NCBI GenBank assembly: GCA_902728285.1
Contig: CACVBU010000943.1
Location: 124,001-188,000, forward strand
Length of the DNA: 64,000 nucleotides
DNA from: Clytia hemisphaerica
Lineage: Eukaryota; Cnidaria; Hydrozoa; Leptothecata; Clytiidae
Direction: 5' to 3'
The position numbers and the translations under genes are program-made. Below, piece by piece: positions 38,501-49,679 of this stretch. The notes beneath the pieces are model-generated. The model did not search any database, had not been told where the DNA came from, and saw nothing but the letters and a program-made list of their open reading frames with translations. Numbering within the stretch: position 1 is the first letter of the stretch; every line of letters starts with the position of its first letter.

Positions 38501-40160
38501 AATCATGTTAACTACTTGTCCTTGATACTGCATTTTCTGTTTTTTCTCTACAGGCTCCTTCTTTTCCACTGCTGTCGTTTGCTTTTTTTTCGGTTCAAAT
38601 TTCTCTTTTTGCACGAGTTTCACAGATTTCTCAATGACGTTAGCGGTTGGAAGATTCTCTTTTAATGGGTGTTCGTCTTCTTCTATTTTTGATGTTGTAG
38701 CTAATGAAAGACTGGGTACTGTATCTCTTTGATCACCACGGTCGATTTCGTTATGCGAAGTTTTCCGCGGTGTTATTTTTGGTTTTGGTGATATTGGAAA
38801 TGACTCAACCGATCTCCAGTTTTCCCTATCTGGTCCCTTTTCCGGTTGGTTTGTATTTTGTTGGAAGAGACTTATCTGATCGAACAGGGTACTATCAAGC
38901 TTTGAAGTTGCCGGTTTTCTGTCCGCACCCGGATATATCGATTGTTGCTCATGTTGTTTATAGACTTTCGGTGACTCAACCGATCTCCAGTTTTCCCTAT
39001 CTGATCCCTTTTCCGGTTGGTTTGTATTTGGTTGGAAGGGACTTGTCGATTGTTGCTCGTGTTGTTTATAGATTTCCGGAATTCTTTGCTTGTTCGGAGG
39101 ATCCTGTTGACCATGGGCACCAATTCCATTTCCATTTGTTTCGTTTATCACACCTATCACACCTTGACTTTGTTTATTGAGAGGCTTGATCATTTCAAAA
39201 CTTAGAGAGCTTTTAGGTGATACATTTTGACTGGCCCCTCCATCCTGAGCACGGTTTGTGAAAGAAGCTGGTATTTGAGGTCTTGGTTTTGCAATCGGTC
39301 TTTCTGGATTATTTTGAGTCAACAACTCAAAGGTATTTGGTGGTCGGGTTGTGTACGCTGATCTCACTGTTGGTGCAGGTTTGTTAATATTGCTGTGGGT
39401 TGTCAAATTGACTTGATGACTTGACAGGACTAGTTGAGAGTTTGTTTGGGGCTGTGTGGTGGAGATGGTTTGTCCATTACTACTAGAGTCATCAAGACAT
39501 TTCATTAACCAGATCTTTGTCACTTTCCTGAAGTAAAGAAAGAAGGAAATAAAGTATTAAGCATTACACTCTTACAATGGGCCTTTCCACTTTATATCCA
39601 TACAGGGGGTGGACGAACATTCCCAAAAATTTCCAGGGGTGTTTCTTCATTTTTCCAATTTGGTAAAAAATTATTCTAAAATTTCTAGGGGGTAAAAAAC
39701 TGATTTTACTTCGTCCACCCTCACTTTAAGGTACGAAAAGAATTTTTCCAAGGGTATTTTTGCAAATTTTGCCATTTTCCAGGGGGTATCGAAACATTTT
39801 CAATAATTTTCTTTTACTTGGAAAGGTTCGTCCACCCCCCTGTATGATTTTTTAATAGAACATCCCAATATGTGAATCGTTCACCTTCATGATTGGGTTA
39901 CTCTCTGAAGGTAGCAAGTAAATTATTAAAATTGAATGTCTTTTCTACGTCTACTCCTAGATTATTATCAATGTCTAGTCTGAGAAGTAAAAAAGAAGGC
40001 TGTCTTACCCTCTTGATGTGACATCGTAAATGATGGCATCTCCAGGTAATGGTTCCCCTTTCCTGATCAAGTTTGGGTCGTATTCTTGAACTTTTCCAAG
40101 CTCATTCTGAAAGAAAGGACCTTCCAAAAGTGTACCGAAGCGCTGATACATCGGCATCTC
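29515..40160 (-). CDS. ZNFX1-like SF1 helicase fused to a cold-shock domain and two PARP catalytic domains
   Basis: Exons: 40009-40160 (first ATG at 40157; an upstream exon is possible because an acceptor precedes it), 37612-39527, 35885-36037, 34597-34902, 33468-33924, 29515-33277. They total 6,747 bases with consistent phases, giving about 2,247 residues. Approximate order: a disordered Q/N/P-rich region; cold-shock-like domain at 378-468 (GQVVNMIRKNDGKTPFGFI to GDDVEFRIFV); ARM-like helices; SF1 helicase with Walker A GIIQGPPGCGKT near 943, motif II VLVEEAAEVLE near 1354, motif III MIGDHQQLRPP, then MYQGDENDFVIVSLVRSN and CVAQSRARCGVYF; NFX1-type cysteine/histidine fingers at 1640-1810; a K/E coiled coil; PARP domain 1 at 1919-2040 (FHGTDD, YGAGIYLA, FDEFVVFD); PARP domain 2 from 2137 (FHGTKT, FGAGVYFS, FNEVVIFD). 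Both domains keep H-Y-E. ZNFX1 proteins sense RNA in antiviral and small-RNA pathways. The ADP-ribosyltransferase tail is unusual. Confidence 0.88.
34213..34470 (+). mobile_element. tRNA-derived SINE
   Basis: The head AGTGCAGTGGTAGAGCATC resembles a pol III A box and GGGCTCAACCCCCAG a degenerate B box about 45 bases later. A conserved-looking body follows (atcctcgggtagatagctatc, gaggagccttcgggtcgcctc). It is not a functional tRNA. It lies in an intron of the ZNFX1-PARP gene. Confidence 0.65.
35040..35850. mobile_element. Composite MITE with internal end duplication and 50-bp array
   Basis: The sequence tacacctatcaaccctta with the following 75 bases (to tcgaaaacacaa) occurs at 35040 and again at 35384. 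The inverted end (ccagtcccct ... gttgataggtgta) closes at 35797-35848. A 50-bp unit (gtgctcttgtgaaaaatgta...) repeats about 3.5 times at 35479-35660. Between the two left ends an open plus frame runs to a TAG at 35309 with lysine-rich text (KPLKQPRTNKKD), possibly captured coding sequence. It lies in a ZNFX1-PARP intron. Confidence 0.6.
36057..37421 (+). mobile_element. Helentron-like non-autonomous element (copy 2)
   Basis: It has the same ends as the element at 15.8-17.15 kb: ATGCTGAATGGACCTACCT at 36068-36085 and the hairpin GGACCTCCACCGG...CCGGAGGTAGGTCC ending at 37421. Length is nearly identical (about 1.36 kb). The core differs: a roughly 480-bp period rich in ttccggcatttccggccgg, then (ACGA)n. 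It lies in an intron of the ZNFX1-PARP gene, starting about 20 bases upstream of the exon acceptor at 36038. Confidence 0.6.
39603..39842. mobile_element. TA-flanked MITE, CAGGGGGTGGACGAAC ends
   Basis: Inverted ends CAGGGGGTGGACGAAC and GTTCGTCCACCCCCCTG between TA dinucleotides, 240 bp, in the first seen intron of the ZNFX1-PARP gene. The core has repeated aaaatttccaggggt-like segments. Confidence 0.7.
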
Positions 40161-40377
40161 CTAGAGGGAAAAAGTAAGGTGGCTTTTAACTGAAAGAAAT
40201 ATTTGATAGACATTTTAGATTAAGGGACTTCAAAACAGATACTAGATAAACACTTTTAATTATAAAATGAACGAGAGAAAATAACATCAAGTTTTGTAAA
40301 TTTACTAGCTGATAGAAAATACCAAGCATAACCAAACGCAACATGTGACTTTCAAAAAAAGTAAAGTATAACACATA

Positions 40378-40825
40378 AAAGTTATGACATACTACGAAGT
40401 ATAACACATAAAAGTTATGACATACTACGAAGTATAACACATAAAAGTTATGACATACTACGAAGTATAACACATAAAAGTTATGACATACTACGAAGTA
40501 TAACACATAAAAGTTATGACATACTACGAAGTATAACACATAAAAGTTATGACATACTACGAAGTATAACACATAAAAGTTATGACATACTACGAAGTAT
40601 AACACATAAAAGTTATGACATACTACGAAGTATAACACATAAAAGTTATGACATACTACGAAGTATAACACATAAAAGTTATGACATATTACGAAGTATA
40701 ACACATAAAAGTTATGACATACTACGAAGTATAACACATAAAAGTTATGACATACTACTAAGTATAACACATAAAAGTTATGACATATTACGAAGTATAA
40801 CACATAAAAGTTATGACATACTACG
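40378..40825 (+). repeat. 33-bp minisatellite, array 1
   Basis: About 13.5 copies of a 33-base unit (acgaagtataacacataaaa plus gttatgacatact), almost perfect, with scattered c-to-t changes. It lies about 220 bases upstream of the first ZNFX1-PARP exon. The unit length divisible by three yields a false minus-strand ORF with an 11-residue repeat. Confidence 0.9.
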
Positions 40826-41066
40826 AGTTTCTTCTCAATGTAGCATCTTCTAAAAGCTGTCCATGTTCGTCTACGGTACTATATTGAAGGCTGATACAAG
40901 TTTTAAATGATGATGATGAACAAAAAATCTATCCAACACAACACTTTCTCTCACAAACCGTGTTCATAAACAGTCCATTTCTGATAAACTTTTTCTAGTT
41001 TTTTTAGCCTTGTAATTGATGAATGATTTTCCAAGAATTTGATATTAAAATGATAATAATAATATA

Positions 41067-41361
41067 GTATAACACATAAAAGTTATGACATACTACGAAG
41101 TATAACACATAAAAGTTATGACATACTACGAAGTATAACACATAAAAGTTATGACATACTACGAAGTATAACACATAAAAGTTATGACATATTACGAAGT
41201 ATAACACATAAAAGTTATGACATACTACGAAGTATAACACATAAAAGTTATGACATATTACGAAGTATAACACATAAAAGTTATGACATACTACTAAGTA
41301 TAACACATAAAAGTTATGACATATTACGAAGTATAACACATAAAAGTTATGACATACTACG
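41067..41361 (+). repeat. 33-bp minisatellite, array 2
   Basis: Nine copies of the same 33-base unit as in the array at 40.4-40.8 kb, separated from it by about 240 unique bases. The variant units (cattac, ctactaag) occur in the same relative order near the right ends of both arrays, so one array probably arose from the other. Confidence 0.9.
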
Positions 41362-41921
41362 TATTGTATTGCTCCTTTACGTAGAGCACTGTCTTTGGTG
41401 AAACAAACCCACCTTTATTGCTACTATTAAAATGATAAACATATTAGTTTTAAACTACAAACATATGAAGAGCTACATTGAATATATCGCTCTCCTTCGC
41501 AGCGCTTTCATAGTATGTAATAAGAGAAATGTTATTCTTACGTAATATCAGAAAAGAGGGATAAACTACCTGTACTGTAAGACAAAACATTTTTTACAAT
41601 AAGTTAATTTGAAATTGACAACGTGTATCAAGATTCCGTAACTTTTCATTAAAATTTCGAGATCAAAAACTGGTTTACACCATATAAAAACAACCATGTG
41701 TTTTAGCTCGTAGTTCATCTGGATCTAACATTTCGTATCTTTTGAGATTAGGGCACTTGAAGCCTAATTTTCTTATAGAAAAATGCTTTTTGCAGTTAAT
41801 GCATTATTTATGACATTTGTTCCATGATAAACGATTCTTTTCTTTGCAATAGCTTAGTAACCAAGCAACTAAAAAATCTCTTATTGATCTCATTTAAATG
41901 CAATAGCTTAATCGCTATGAT

Positions 41922-44798
41922 CAGAGATTTGGGAAAAGAGGATAAGAATCGCCGCTGCCGCTCGCTGTTTTCTCATTGTTGACCATTGAATTCGGCGTCG
42001 TCTGATGTCGCTAGGCTAGGGAACAACTTGGCCAAGAAGGTACTGCGAAAAAAAATGGCGTTATGTGCAGTATTATAACAGTTCAAGAAAAACTGTCTGA
42101 ATTTACTCCTTTGGAGGGGTTTCCTACTGATATAAACAACTGAAAAGCTAATAACGATCTTTTGGGGTTTCCACTGACAAAAAAATCTGCTGTTGCATGC
42201 TTTATTTTTTGAGAAAAAGATGGCGGAAGCAGGCATGCTAAAATTGGATGTGAAATGGGACCTTTTTATTTTTAGCTAGTTTGCCTTACTGGAAAGTCTT
42301 TCAGAGTCAAAATAAAGTGGTTTGGGTTGGAAAAAGGTTGTAGGTGACTAGCCTAGCTTTGGTTTTTATTGGCACCTTCTAGATCTTTTTGGCACATCCT
42401 TCAAAGATAGCTGAAAAATTATATTAAAAAGTGTATTTTTTGTTTGTTAAGTTGAATAAAATTAATTTTTTTTGTGTTGCAAACATAATTTTTATGGGTA
42501 GCAGTAAGGTTGATTAAATGACAACCTATAGCTTAGTTTTACATGGCAAATCTTCAAACTTTCTTAGCATTTTGATTGAAGATGGGCAGATGGGCAAAAT
42601 CGACTAAAAATGTTGTTTTTTTTTCCTACAGTTTAGATGAAAAAATAATGTTATCCTAGCAAAACTTGCTTGATGGCAATGGACAATGGATTTTAGATTT
42701 GGTAAGTACGCTAAATTATCCTTGATCACTTTTTAGCTCCTACTGAGGAAAAACATTTTTTTGGGGTTGAAATTTCAAGTTTTTGTATGTAACAGAAAAT
42801 TGCAACCAAAGTTCTAATATTAATACTTATGTAATCTTATGAAACTATGACTCTGACCGGTTTGGCTCTGATCGGTTAGTAGATTTGCTCTGACCGGTTA
42901 GTAGATTGGCTCTGACCGGTTAGTAGATTGGCTCTGACCGGTTTAGATTGGCTCTGACCGGTTAATAGATTAGCTCTGACCGGTTAATAGATTGGCTTTG
43001 ACCGGTTAGTAGATTGGCTCTGACCGGTTTAGATTGGCTCTGACCGGTTAATACATTGGCTCTGACAGGTTAATAGATTGGCTCTGACCGGTTAATAGAT
43101 TGGCTCTGACCGGTTAATAGATTTTCCAGTTATATAAGATTTATTTCACCGGTTTTTGTCTGTGGTCGGTGGAATTAAGATTTGTTGTTTGTGTTCTGTA
43201 TTTGTTCATGAGAGCTTGCTGCAAAAATCCTAATTCCCATTTTCATTATTATATACTTTCAGGTTAGTTACCATCATACTGCCCCAGTAACCTAGATCCA
43301 TGAATTATTTTGTACCTTCACGTGGTTGGTATACAATGAGAATTGGCTTAAAATTTGTCTGAATTTCTCACGTACAAGGTTCAATATCTTTGCAAACACC
43401 AACAAATTCTGCTAATAAGATGGACAGGTGAAAAGCATGTTTAAACTCAAAGGAAACAACAATGGAATCTGATGTCATGGTTTGTTTGCAGTTGGATTAA
43501 GGTCTTTTTATCCCGGTTTCACCAGGATTTCCTGCTTGATTACGCAAATAGTCCAAAACAAGACACCAGAATGGGGCTAGACTACAATTACAAGATAATT
43601 GATATGAACCAACCATATAGATATAAAAAATGCTTTAAATAGAAATTCCAGTTTGGAATTGGAAGTGGACACTGGACTATTTTCATACATCACATTATAT
43701 AATTATTCATCTTATGAAATACTCTTTTCTTGAGCATTGATGAACAGTCTGGTTATATTCATACTTTTTTTCTCTAAAATTTTATTGGAAAGGGTAAATT
43801 GCTTTTTATCTTAGAATCACACCTCTATTTGAATTAGTGAGCCCCCCCCTAAATCCAAGAGTGACCGATTTTTCATATACTGTTTCACAATATATGTTTA
43901 TTTTCCAAGGTGCTTTTAGTGAGGAAGGATCAAGTCAAAGTTTTTTTATTGTAATTAATTTTCTTGCAATTATTTAAGTAACTTTTTGGAAGCAATAAGA
44001 CAAATAAAATTGACATAACAAGAATCAAAAAATTAATCCAGAAATTTAACCAGTTTATTATTATTTTTTGTTATTACAACAAACGCGACCAAATAAAGAT
44101 TTTTATATAATTTTTGTTTTTAATGTATGCTACTGTTTTGTATTATATTGCTATTATTTTTCGCTTTGTTGTGTAAACTTCAAAAAGTTCTTACAAAAAA
44201 ATTCATGATATTTTTGATTTCTTGTCATTGATATCATGAATTGCTATTGTTTTAGTCCTGTTTTTTTCTTTCCCTTCTCCTTCATTGTTTTAATATTCAA
44301 CCTAGCTAGCTCTTTTTATATGATTGTCAAAACACTTTAGCCCGAGAAGTAATGAAAAACTATATTAGTTTTACCAGCTTCGTTTTGTGTTTGAATGCAA
44401 TGAATTTTAAATTCTTTTTCACTAGTAATTATTTCTATTTCTACAATATAATCTGTGACATTGGTTCGAGCATTCCTTGAGGAAAGTATTTTGGCTAAAA
44501 CTGAAAGTTTTTGGCTCGACTAACACTGTATCCGCCCTGTCCAAAATGAAAAATGCTTATAAAAAAATACCAAAATACCCGATATTAAAAATATTTTTAT
44601 TTCACTTTCGATATCAACCACGGCTGCCATTTTTTGTTTGTACTTCTAGTCTTGTGCGCATAGTATAATCAAGCGCTCCGATTGGTTCAGAACTAAAACA
44701 ATCGATCGGGCGCAGATATTTCAATAGAACAAAAGGTTCCCTAGCCTATATTTCTATAGCTGAATAGCGCAATTCTTATCCTCTTTTCCCAAATCTCT
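41922..44798. mobile_element. hAT-like non-autonomous element, 2.9 kb
   Basis: Ends CAGAGATTTGGGAAAAGAGG on the left and the reverse complement on the right match over about 30 bases. GCTATGAT at 41914-41921 recurs at 44799-44806, an 8-bp duplication (the outermost base is shared with the end). The interior has no transposase frame. It holds a start-like ATGGCGGAAGCAGGC at 42220 and a 22-bp minisatellite at 42852-43125. Its right end abuts the left border of GPCR duplication copy A. Confidence 0.65.
42852..43125 (+). repeat. 22-bp minisatellite, unit TTGGCTCTGACCGGTTAGTAGA
   Basis: About twelve slightly varied copies of a 22-base unit built on ggctctgaccggtta, some units shortened to 18 bases (tttagattggctctgacc). 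It lies inside the hAT-like element. Confidence 0.85.
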
Positions 44799-46130
44799 GC
44801 TATGATTTTTCCTCTTTGCATGAATGAGGCCACCCAGCGGTTGGCGTGGTGGCGTGATGAATGGTTTTTCGTGGCGTGATGGCGTGAAATTTTGAAAAAA
44901 AACGCCGTGATACCGTGAAAATGAAGTGCCGGCGTGATCGTTTTTTTAGGCGTGATGACGTAAAATTGTGAATGTTGTCGAGAAATAAAGCTAATAAAGA
45001 TTGCTATTATAACATTGACTAAAGCTAATAAAGATTGCTATTATAACATTGACTCAATGAATTTAAAACACCGAAGCCGCTAGAATGGAAATTTTGAATA
45101 GGAAATAAGCCATTAAACTTTTCACACGAATGTTTGAAGCACCGCATCAAATCCCAGTCGGGTTAAATTGCCCTTGTGCGTAAGCCTGAAAATATTTCGG
45201 TTAGACGATAATACCCGAAAACAACGACTAGGGTTCTCTCTGGTGAAATTCTACAATTCAAACCTTCCAATTGATAATTCTCCTGTCTCTTAGCGCTTTA
45301 GTGTGCCAGAAGAAAATTCTACATCGCGTGTAAGATAACACGAACATCGGATTGAAAGTGCTGGTTGACTCCCGGTTCTTCGAAGTTGCAAGAAGTATGA
45401 CTGTACATATTCGAATAATAACCCTTCCATGATTTTTTTCCCGGTGGTGATGGTGGTGGTCGTTGAGACTTTTCATTTTAAATCCGATTCTAATACGCTT
45501 TCGGAAAAAATATCCCGAACGGGTTTCTAGAACCGAGCATCGCTGATGGCTGGCCCTAAGCAATATTAGTTATTATTCCGATCGGAATACACGTGTGCTT
45601 TTCTATTCTGTTTTTATTTCCGCTTCATAAACGAGGCAGAAGAACGAAAGTAAAAAGTTTTGAAGCTCTCGGCTTCCAACATTCTGTTAATTGATCCTTT
45701 TCTGTTTATTTTCACTCACATCTTTAGCTCTAATTAATCATTTGATCAATTTTAAAACTTATTTTAGCGCGAAGACACAGTAGCACCAGGGTGCAGCCGT
45801 TTTGTGTTGAATTAACGCTACACAGAACTTCCAAGCTTAAATTAAAAAGTTAAAAACTATAACTTCTTCCGTCTTGATCTCACCAGCGAAAATGGTAAAT
45901 GTTCAGCAAAATTCAGGCCTACTTTTCGCAGTTTCAATGGCTTTCAGGGAGTTAAAGATTATTTTAGAGCAAAAAAAATCACGCCATTTCTCTATCGAAA
46001 CTCCTCATCTTGAGAAATCACTCCATCTAGCGAATTTAATATATTCTAATCTTTCTTAGCATTTCGGTTTTAGGGCTGACCTTCCAGTACAGCTGGTTTA
46101 TTTCTCTATATTTGTGCGTCTTTTCTGAAT

Positions 46131-46281
46131 AGACGATATCTGCTTTCCGAATTCTCCCCGAATGATTACCCATGATGCATTGCGCAAAAAAATTCACGGA
46201 CAATATTGACTCACTGAATTTTTTTGCGCAATGCATTATGGGTAATCATTCGGGGAGAATTTCGTTAAGCCGATATCGTCT
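46131..46281. mobile_element. 151-bp fold-back MITE, AGACGATATC ends, copy A only
   Basis: A near-perfect hairpin with ends AGACGATATC and GATATCGTCT; arms attctccccgaatgattaccc pair across a short loop. AT flanks both sides. The paralogous site at about 51604 reads gaattgacatt, an empty site, which proves the insertion borders. Confidence 0.85.
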
Positions 46282-46798
46282 ATTGACATTCTCAATTCAA
46301 TTGTTTATTACCGTTTGCAATGAATTAAAACTTAGTAAAACGTATTTCCTTTCTACAGATAATTTTATTACTTAATGAACAAATGAAACTTCAACGATTT
46401 TAGTGATTTAATTAATGTTCGATGCAATATCTTATTCCAATTCGATGAGAAATCGCAGCCTTTTTGGATCATTTTGAGACTGATATTTGCTATCAAAGAA
46501 AATCACCATAGTCTTGTTAGATATCTTATTTTCCCTATAAAATAACAGGGCGGGGAATCGATCGAAAACAAAAAACGTTAATTAAAACAACCATATCTTT
46601 AATATATTATATAATGAGGGGACGGCAGGGAAACCTCTTCCAAAAGAATTGTATTGGTTTTCAAAATTTTCGAAAGTAGATTTTAATTAAATTTTCCTTT
46701 TAAAAACTGAAAGTATTGTTTAGTGTTCAAACATCAGTCGAAAGGAATAAAAATTGTAATTTTAGAAAACATAATCAAAGGATCGTAACTGCGGCACA

Positions 46799-49174
46799 AT
46801 GAAATTTATAAGGTCGATCACTTTGTTATTATGTATCCTTCAATCGAAAACAATGAAATCTCCAATAGGTGAACCATATCATGCCGTAGGTATTGGATCA
46901 TCATGTTACGAAAAATCAGTAAACCAGACATCAGAATTTAATCTGAAATCAAGATACAATGATCAAACATTTCAAATATTCAGGAAAAAGATGGCCGGAT
47001 TTTTGAGTGGTGTATTTCGGTATCAATATTTTGACGTTTGTTATGATACGAATAAATTGCTGTATCTATTAACGGATGTGTTGTTAAATGAAAGATACGT
47101 TGTCACCGAAGACCCTTCCATCAAAACTGGACAATACATCAAAGATTGGAAATCCAAGTCAAAAATCATGTTAGTATTAGTACATTTAAAGGCACCCATG
47201 TTTAAACTACTGGTACAATGGCTATCACAAACTAACATTTTAGTTATGGAATTCGGCCAACATTTCGATTTCCATTTAAACCCTTTTATCATGAAACATA
47301 TTACGGTAACCCCTGAGGAAGATTTTCATTTATACTTTGAAGCTTTGGTAAAGAAAATGGGATGGGCATACATTACAATGATCATGTTGAAATACAGAAA
47401 ATCACGTGAAATCAGAGCACATGAACATTATGTTCGACTTTACCAAATAGTGCTCAAGAAAAACAAGATTTGCTATAACTTCGACATTATTGAAAATGAT
47501 AAAGATAAGAACAATGTTATCCAGCGCCTTCAGAAAGATCCTTACAGCTCCCAAGGGAAAGTTATCGTATTATTTGGCAACGAATGGGGCAAAGAGGAGT
47601 TCTTAGAAACATACGGACCTTCGAAGAACATTTACATAATCAACGAAGACTACAAACTTCGGTATGAAGCTAACCACGGTCATGTCATCTCTTACCGTGA
47701 CAGCTTTTTCCATCATAATCCCAAAAGTATTGAGATTATGAAACTGTCAACCAAGCTAACTGATACGTTTTTCTCTGATGCTCGGCTCCCTGTTCACTTA
47801 CAAACAGTCTACCCTGATGAATATTTCATCAATTTATTAAATGATGGTATGTTCTTGTTTCTCCAATATCAGGACTGTCTTCAGCGATCAACAAACATTA
47901 GCCTAGATTCTTTGAGGGCGTGCATCCAAGGTGTTTTCAGCCGTTCCAAGTTTTTTATTAATGTGAAACAAGTCAACTCGAATACTTCGATCGATATGGA
48001 AATTATAGAATCTAATTCCGTTAATAGTGTTGAATCACAATATGCCATACCCAACATCCCTGCTTTTATGAATCAGTTTAAGGCCTTCCCCAAATGTCCT
48101 AAGGTTCACTGCTCAATCGGTAACGAAATTGTTTACATCAAGTTGTCCAGTAATACAACACAGTGGAATGAATCTTATAGATGGACGTGCCAACCGTGCA
48201 AAAAGAATTATTACAAAGCAGGAGCTGGCAACTTTACATGCATTCCGTGTCAAGAGTTTCACGTGTCAAATAATGAACAAAGTTTTTGTTATGACCCGTA
48301 TACTGTGGAAACGATATCTTTATCCAAAGATTCTGTATTGATCGCTATATTTTCAACAGTGTTTGGAATTCTGTACTGTGTTTTGGTTTTGGTGACCTTT
48401 CTAAAATTTCGTAAGACCCCTGTCGTTAAAGCTGCTGACATCAGAATGACGATATTCCATCTAATAGCTACTGTTGTAAACTACACGTTATTGTTGGTAA
48501 GTTTTTACGGTGAGCCGACGATTTTGAAATGTTATTCACGTATGTTTGCATATACGTTATTTTACACAATTATCGTGACTGTGCCATTGATAAGAGCTCA
48601 GCAAGTGTTTAAAGCTTTTCAATCACAAGTCAAAATGACTAAAAGCGAAATACGGAAATCAAAAGCCGCTGATATCTTCTTGATGCTGGTTCTTGTGTTG
48701 GTCAATAATTTGATTCTGGTGGTCATGGTGTCATTGAAAGACGTCACCATTCAAACTGTAAACAATGACCAAAAATTGACGCGAATCTCACATTGTGATG
48801 TGAGTATGAACTTTAATATTTTTGTTGGTTTTGCAATTTGTCTGCATGTAGCATGTTTTGTTCAAGCTTTCCGAGGACGCCGGCTGCCCGGTGTTTTCAA
48901 GGAAACCATGTCAATCATCTATGGGAATTTCATTTGTATAGTGATCCTTTTTGTCTTGTACCCGATCGTACTTTTCCAAAAAGATCTCCTTCAACAAGAT
49001 GTTATCTACTGGATCACTTTAACTCTTACTATGAATATTCTTACCTTATTCTGTTACACACGAAGATTGTTCATAGCCATCTTTCGCCCGGAAATAAATA
49101 CGGCGGAATATTCTCGGGCGATCGTGATGCAAAAGATGAAGAAAAATGCACAGAAAAGAATTCAAACGACATAA
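46799..49174 (+). CDS. Class C G protein-coupled receptor, copy A
   Basis: A single uninterrupted exon of 791 codons starting at an ATG followed by a signal peptide (FIRSITLLLCILQ). Residues about 25-450 form a Venus-flytrap-like ligand domain. A cysteine-rich linker follows at about 460-500 (WTCQPCKKNYY, FTCIPCQEF, QSFCYDP), which matches the nine-cysteine type. Seven hydrophobic segments run from about 512 (SVLIAIFSTVFGILYCVLVL) to 755. The class C intracellular loop motif FRGRRLPGVFKET precedes TM6, and a short basic tail (MQKMKKNAQKRIQ) ends the protein. The ligand is unknown; the family includes glutamate, calcium, amino-acid and chemosensory receptors. The TM7 end reads AIFRPEIN instead of the usual PKxY. 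It shares about 2 kb of 5' flank with copy B and lies on the strand opposite its host gene CFAP54. Confidence 0.88.
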   Translation: MKFIRSITLLLCILQSKTMKSPIGEPYHAVGIGSSCYEKSVNQTSEFNLKSRYNDQTFQIFRKKMAGFLSGVFRYQYFDVCYDTNKLLYLLTDVLLNERYVVTEDPSIKTGQYIKDWKSKSKIMLVLVHLKAPMFKLLVQWLSQTNILVMEFGQHFDFHLNPFIMKHITVTPEEDFHLYFEALVKKMGWAYITMIMLKYRKSREIRAHEHYVRLYQIVLKKNKICYNFDIIENDKDKNNVIQRLQKDPYSSQGKVIVLFGNEWGKEEFLETYGPSKNIYIINEDYKLRYEANHGHVISYRDSFFHHNPKSIEIMKLSTKLTDTFFSDARLPVHLQTVYPDEYFINLLNDGMFLFLQYQDCLQRSTNISLDSLRACIQGVFSRSKFFINVKQVNSNTSIDMEIIESNSVNSVESQYAIPNIPAFMNQFKAFPKCPKVHCSIGNEIVYIKLSSNTTQWNESYRWTCQPCKKNYYKAGAGNFTCIPCQEFHVSNNEQSFCYDPYTVETISLSKDSVLIAIFSTVFGILYCVLVLVTFLKFRKTPVVKAADIRMTIFHLIATVVNYTLLLVSFYGEPTILKCYSRMFAYTLFYTIIVTVPLIRAQQVFKAFQSQVKMTKSEIRKSKAADIFLMLVLVLVNNLILVVMVSLKDVTIQTVNNDQKLTRISHCDVSMNFNIFVGFAICLHVACFVQAFRGRRLPGVFKETMSIIYGNFICIVILFVLYPIVLFQKDLLQQDVIYWITLTLTMNILTLFCYTRRLFIAIFRPEINTAEYSRAIVMQKMKKNAQKRIQTT

Positions 49175-49679
49175 TCGAGCCAAACGTCATTTATGAGCGC
49201 TTAAAAGATTCTCTTTCTTGAAGCAGACGTTACTTAAATACATTTACAGTTTCATTACTTTTTCAGTATTATATTTAGTACCTAGTCTAATTTCTTAGTA
49301 AGTGCACCAAGTTAAAAATGCTTGACATTGATTATTATCTTTTGTTATTTATTTGTTTTTGGTGGTTGACTGGTTATATTTTCAAAGGCCAAATCAAAGA
49401 AAGCATATCAGGTATGTTTTATTTAGTTTTACCAATAATTTTTATGCTGAAATTTTAAACTGCTGCATTCCAATTTAGACCTTTAGTTAGAGCCTGTCGA
49501 CCGCCCTCCATGCAGAGCAGCGAACCGCCCAACCCCAACCGACATCAACAAACTTGTTGATCATGACCTGTGTGTTGTTTATTTGGGAAAGCCAGAATCC
49601 TCCTTCATCAATAACAAAGTTGGAGGGAGGTTCCCATATATTGTATCAGTATCTTGGGGACAAAGCTTTTTTTTTTGGT

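Larger units (their letters stand above)
44807..49240 (+). repeat. Segmental duplication, copy A (GPCR and ~2 kb upstream)
   Basis: It matches 50324-55009 in the same orientation from cctctttgcatgaat to aagcagacgttact. Upstream it includes a quasi-repeat of ggcgtgatggcgtgaaa. Copy A alone has a 33-base direct duplication (aaagctaataaagattgcta...) near 44989-45054 and a 151-bp MITE. The left border meets the right end of the hAT-like element. Confidence 0.85.

Noticed and set aside
40186..41339. Long minus-strand ORFs with repeated LYFVVCHNFYV
   Set aside because: They are translations of the 33-bp minisatellite, open only because the unit is a multiple of three.
40378..41361. CRISPR-like regular arrays
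   Set aside because: Units are contiguous with no variable spacers, and the genome is eukaryotic; they are minisatellites.
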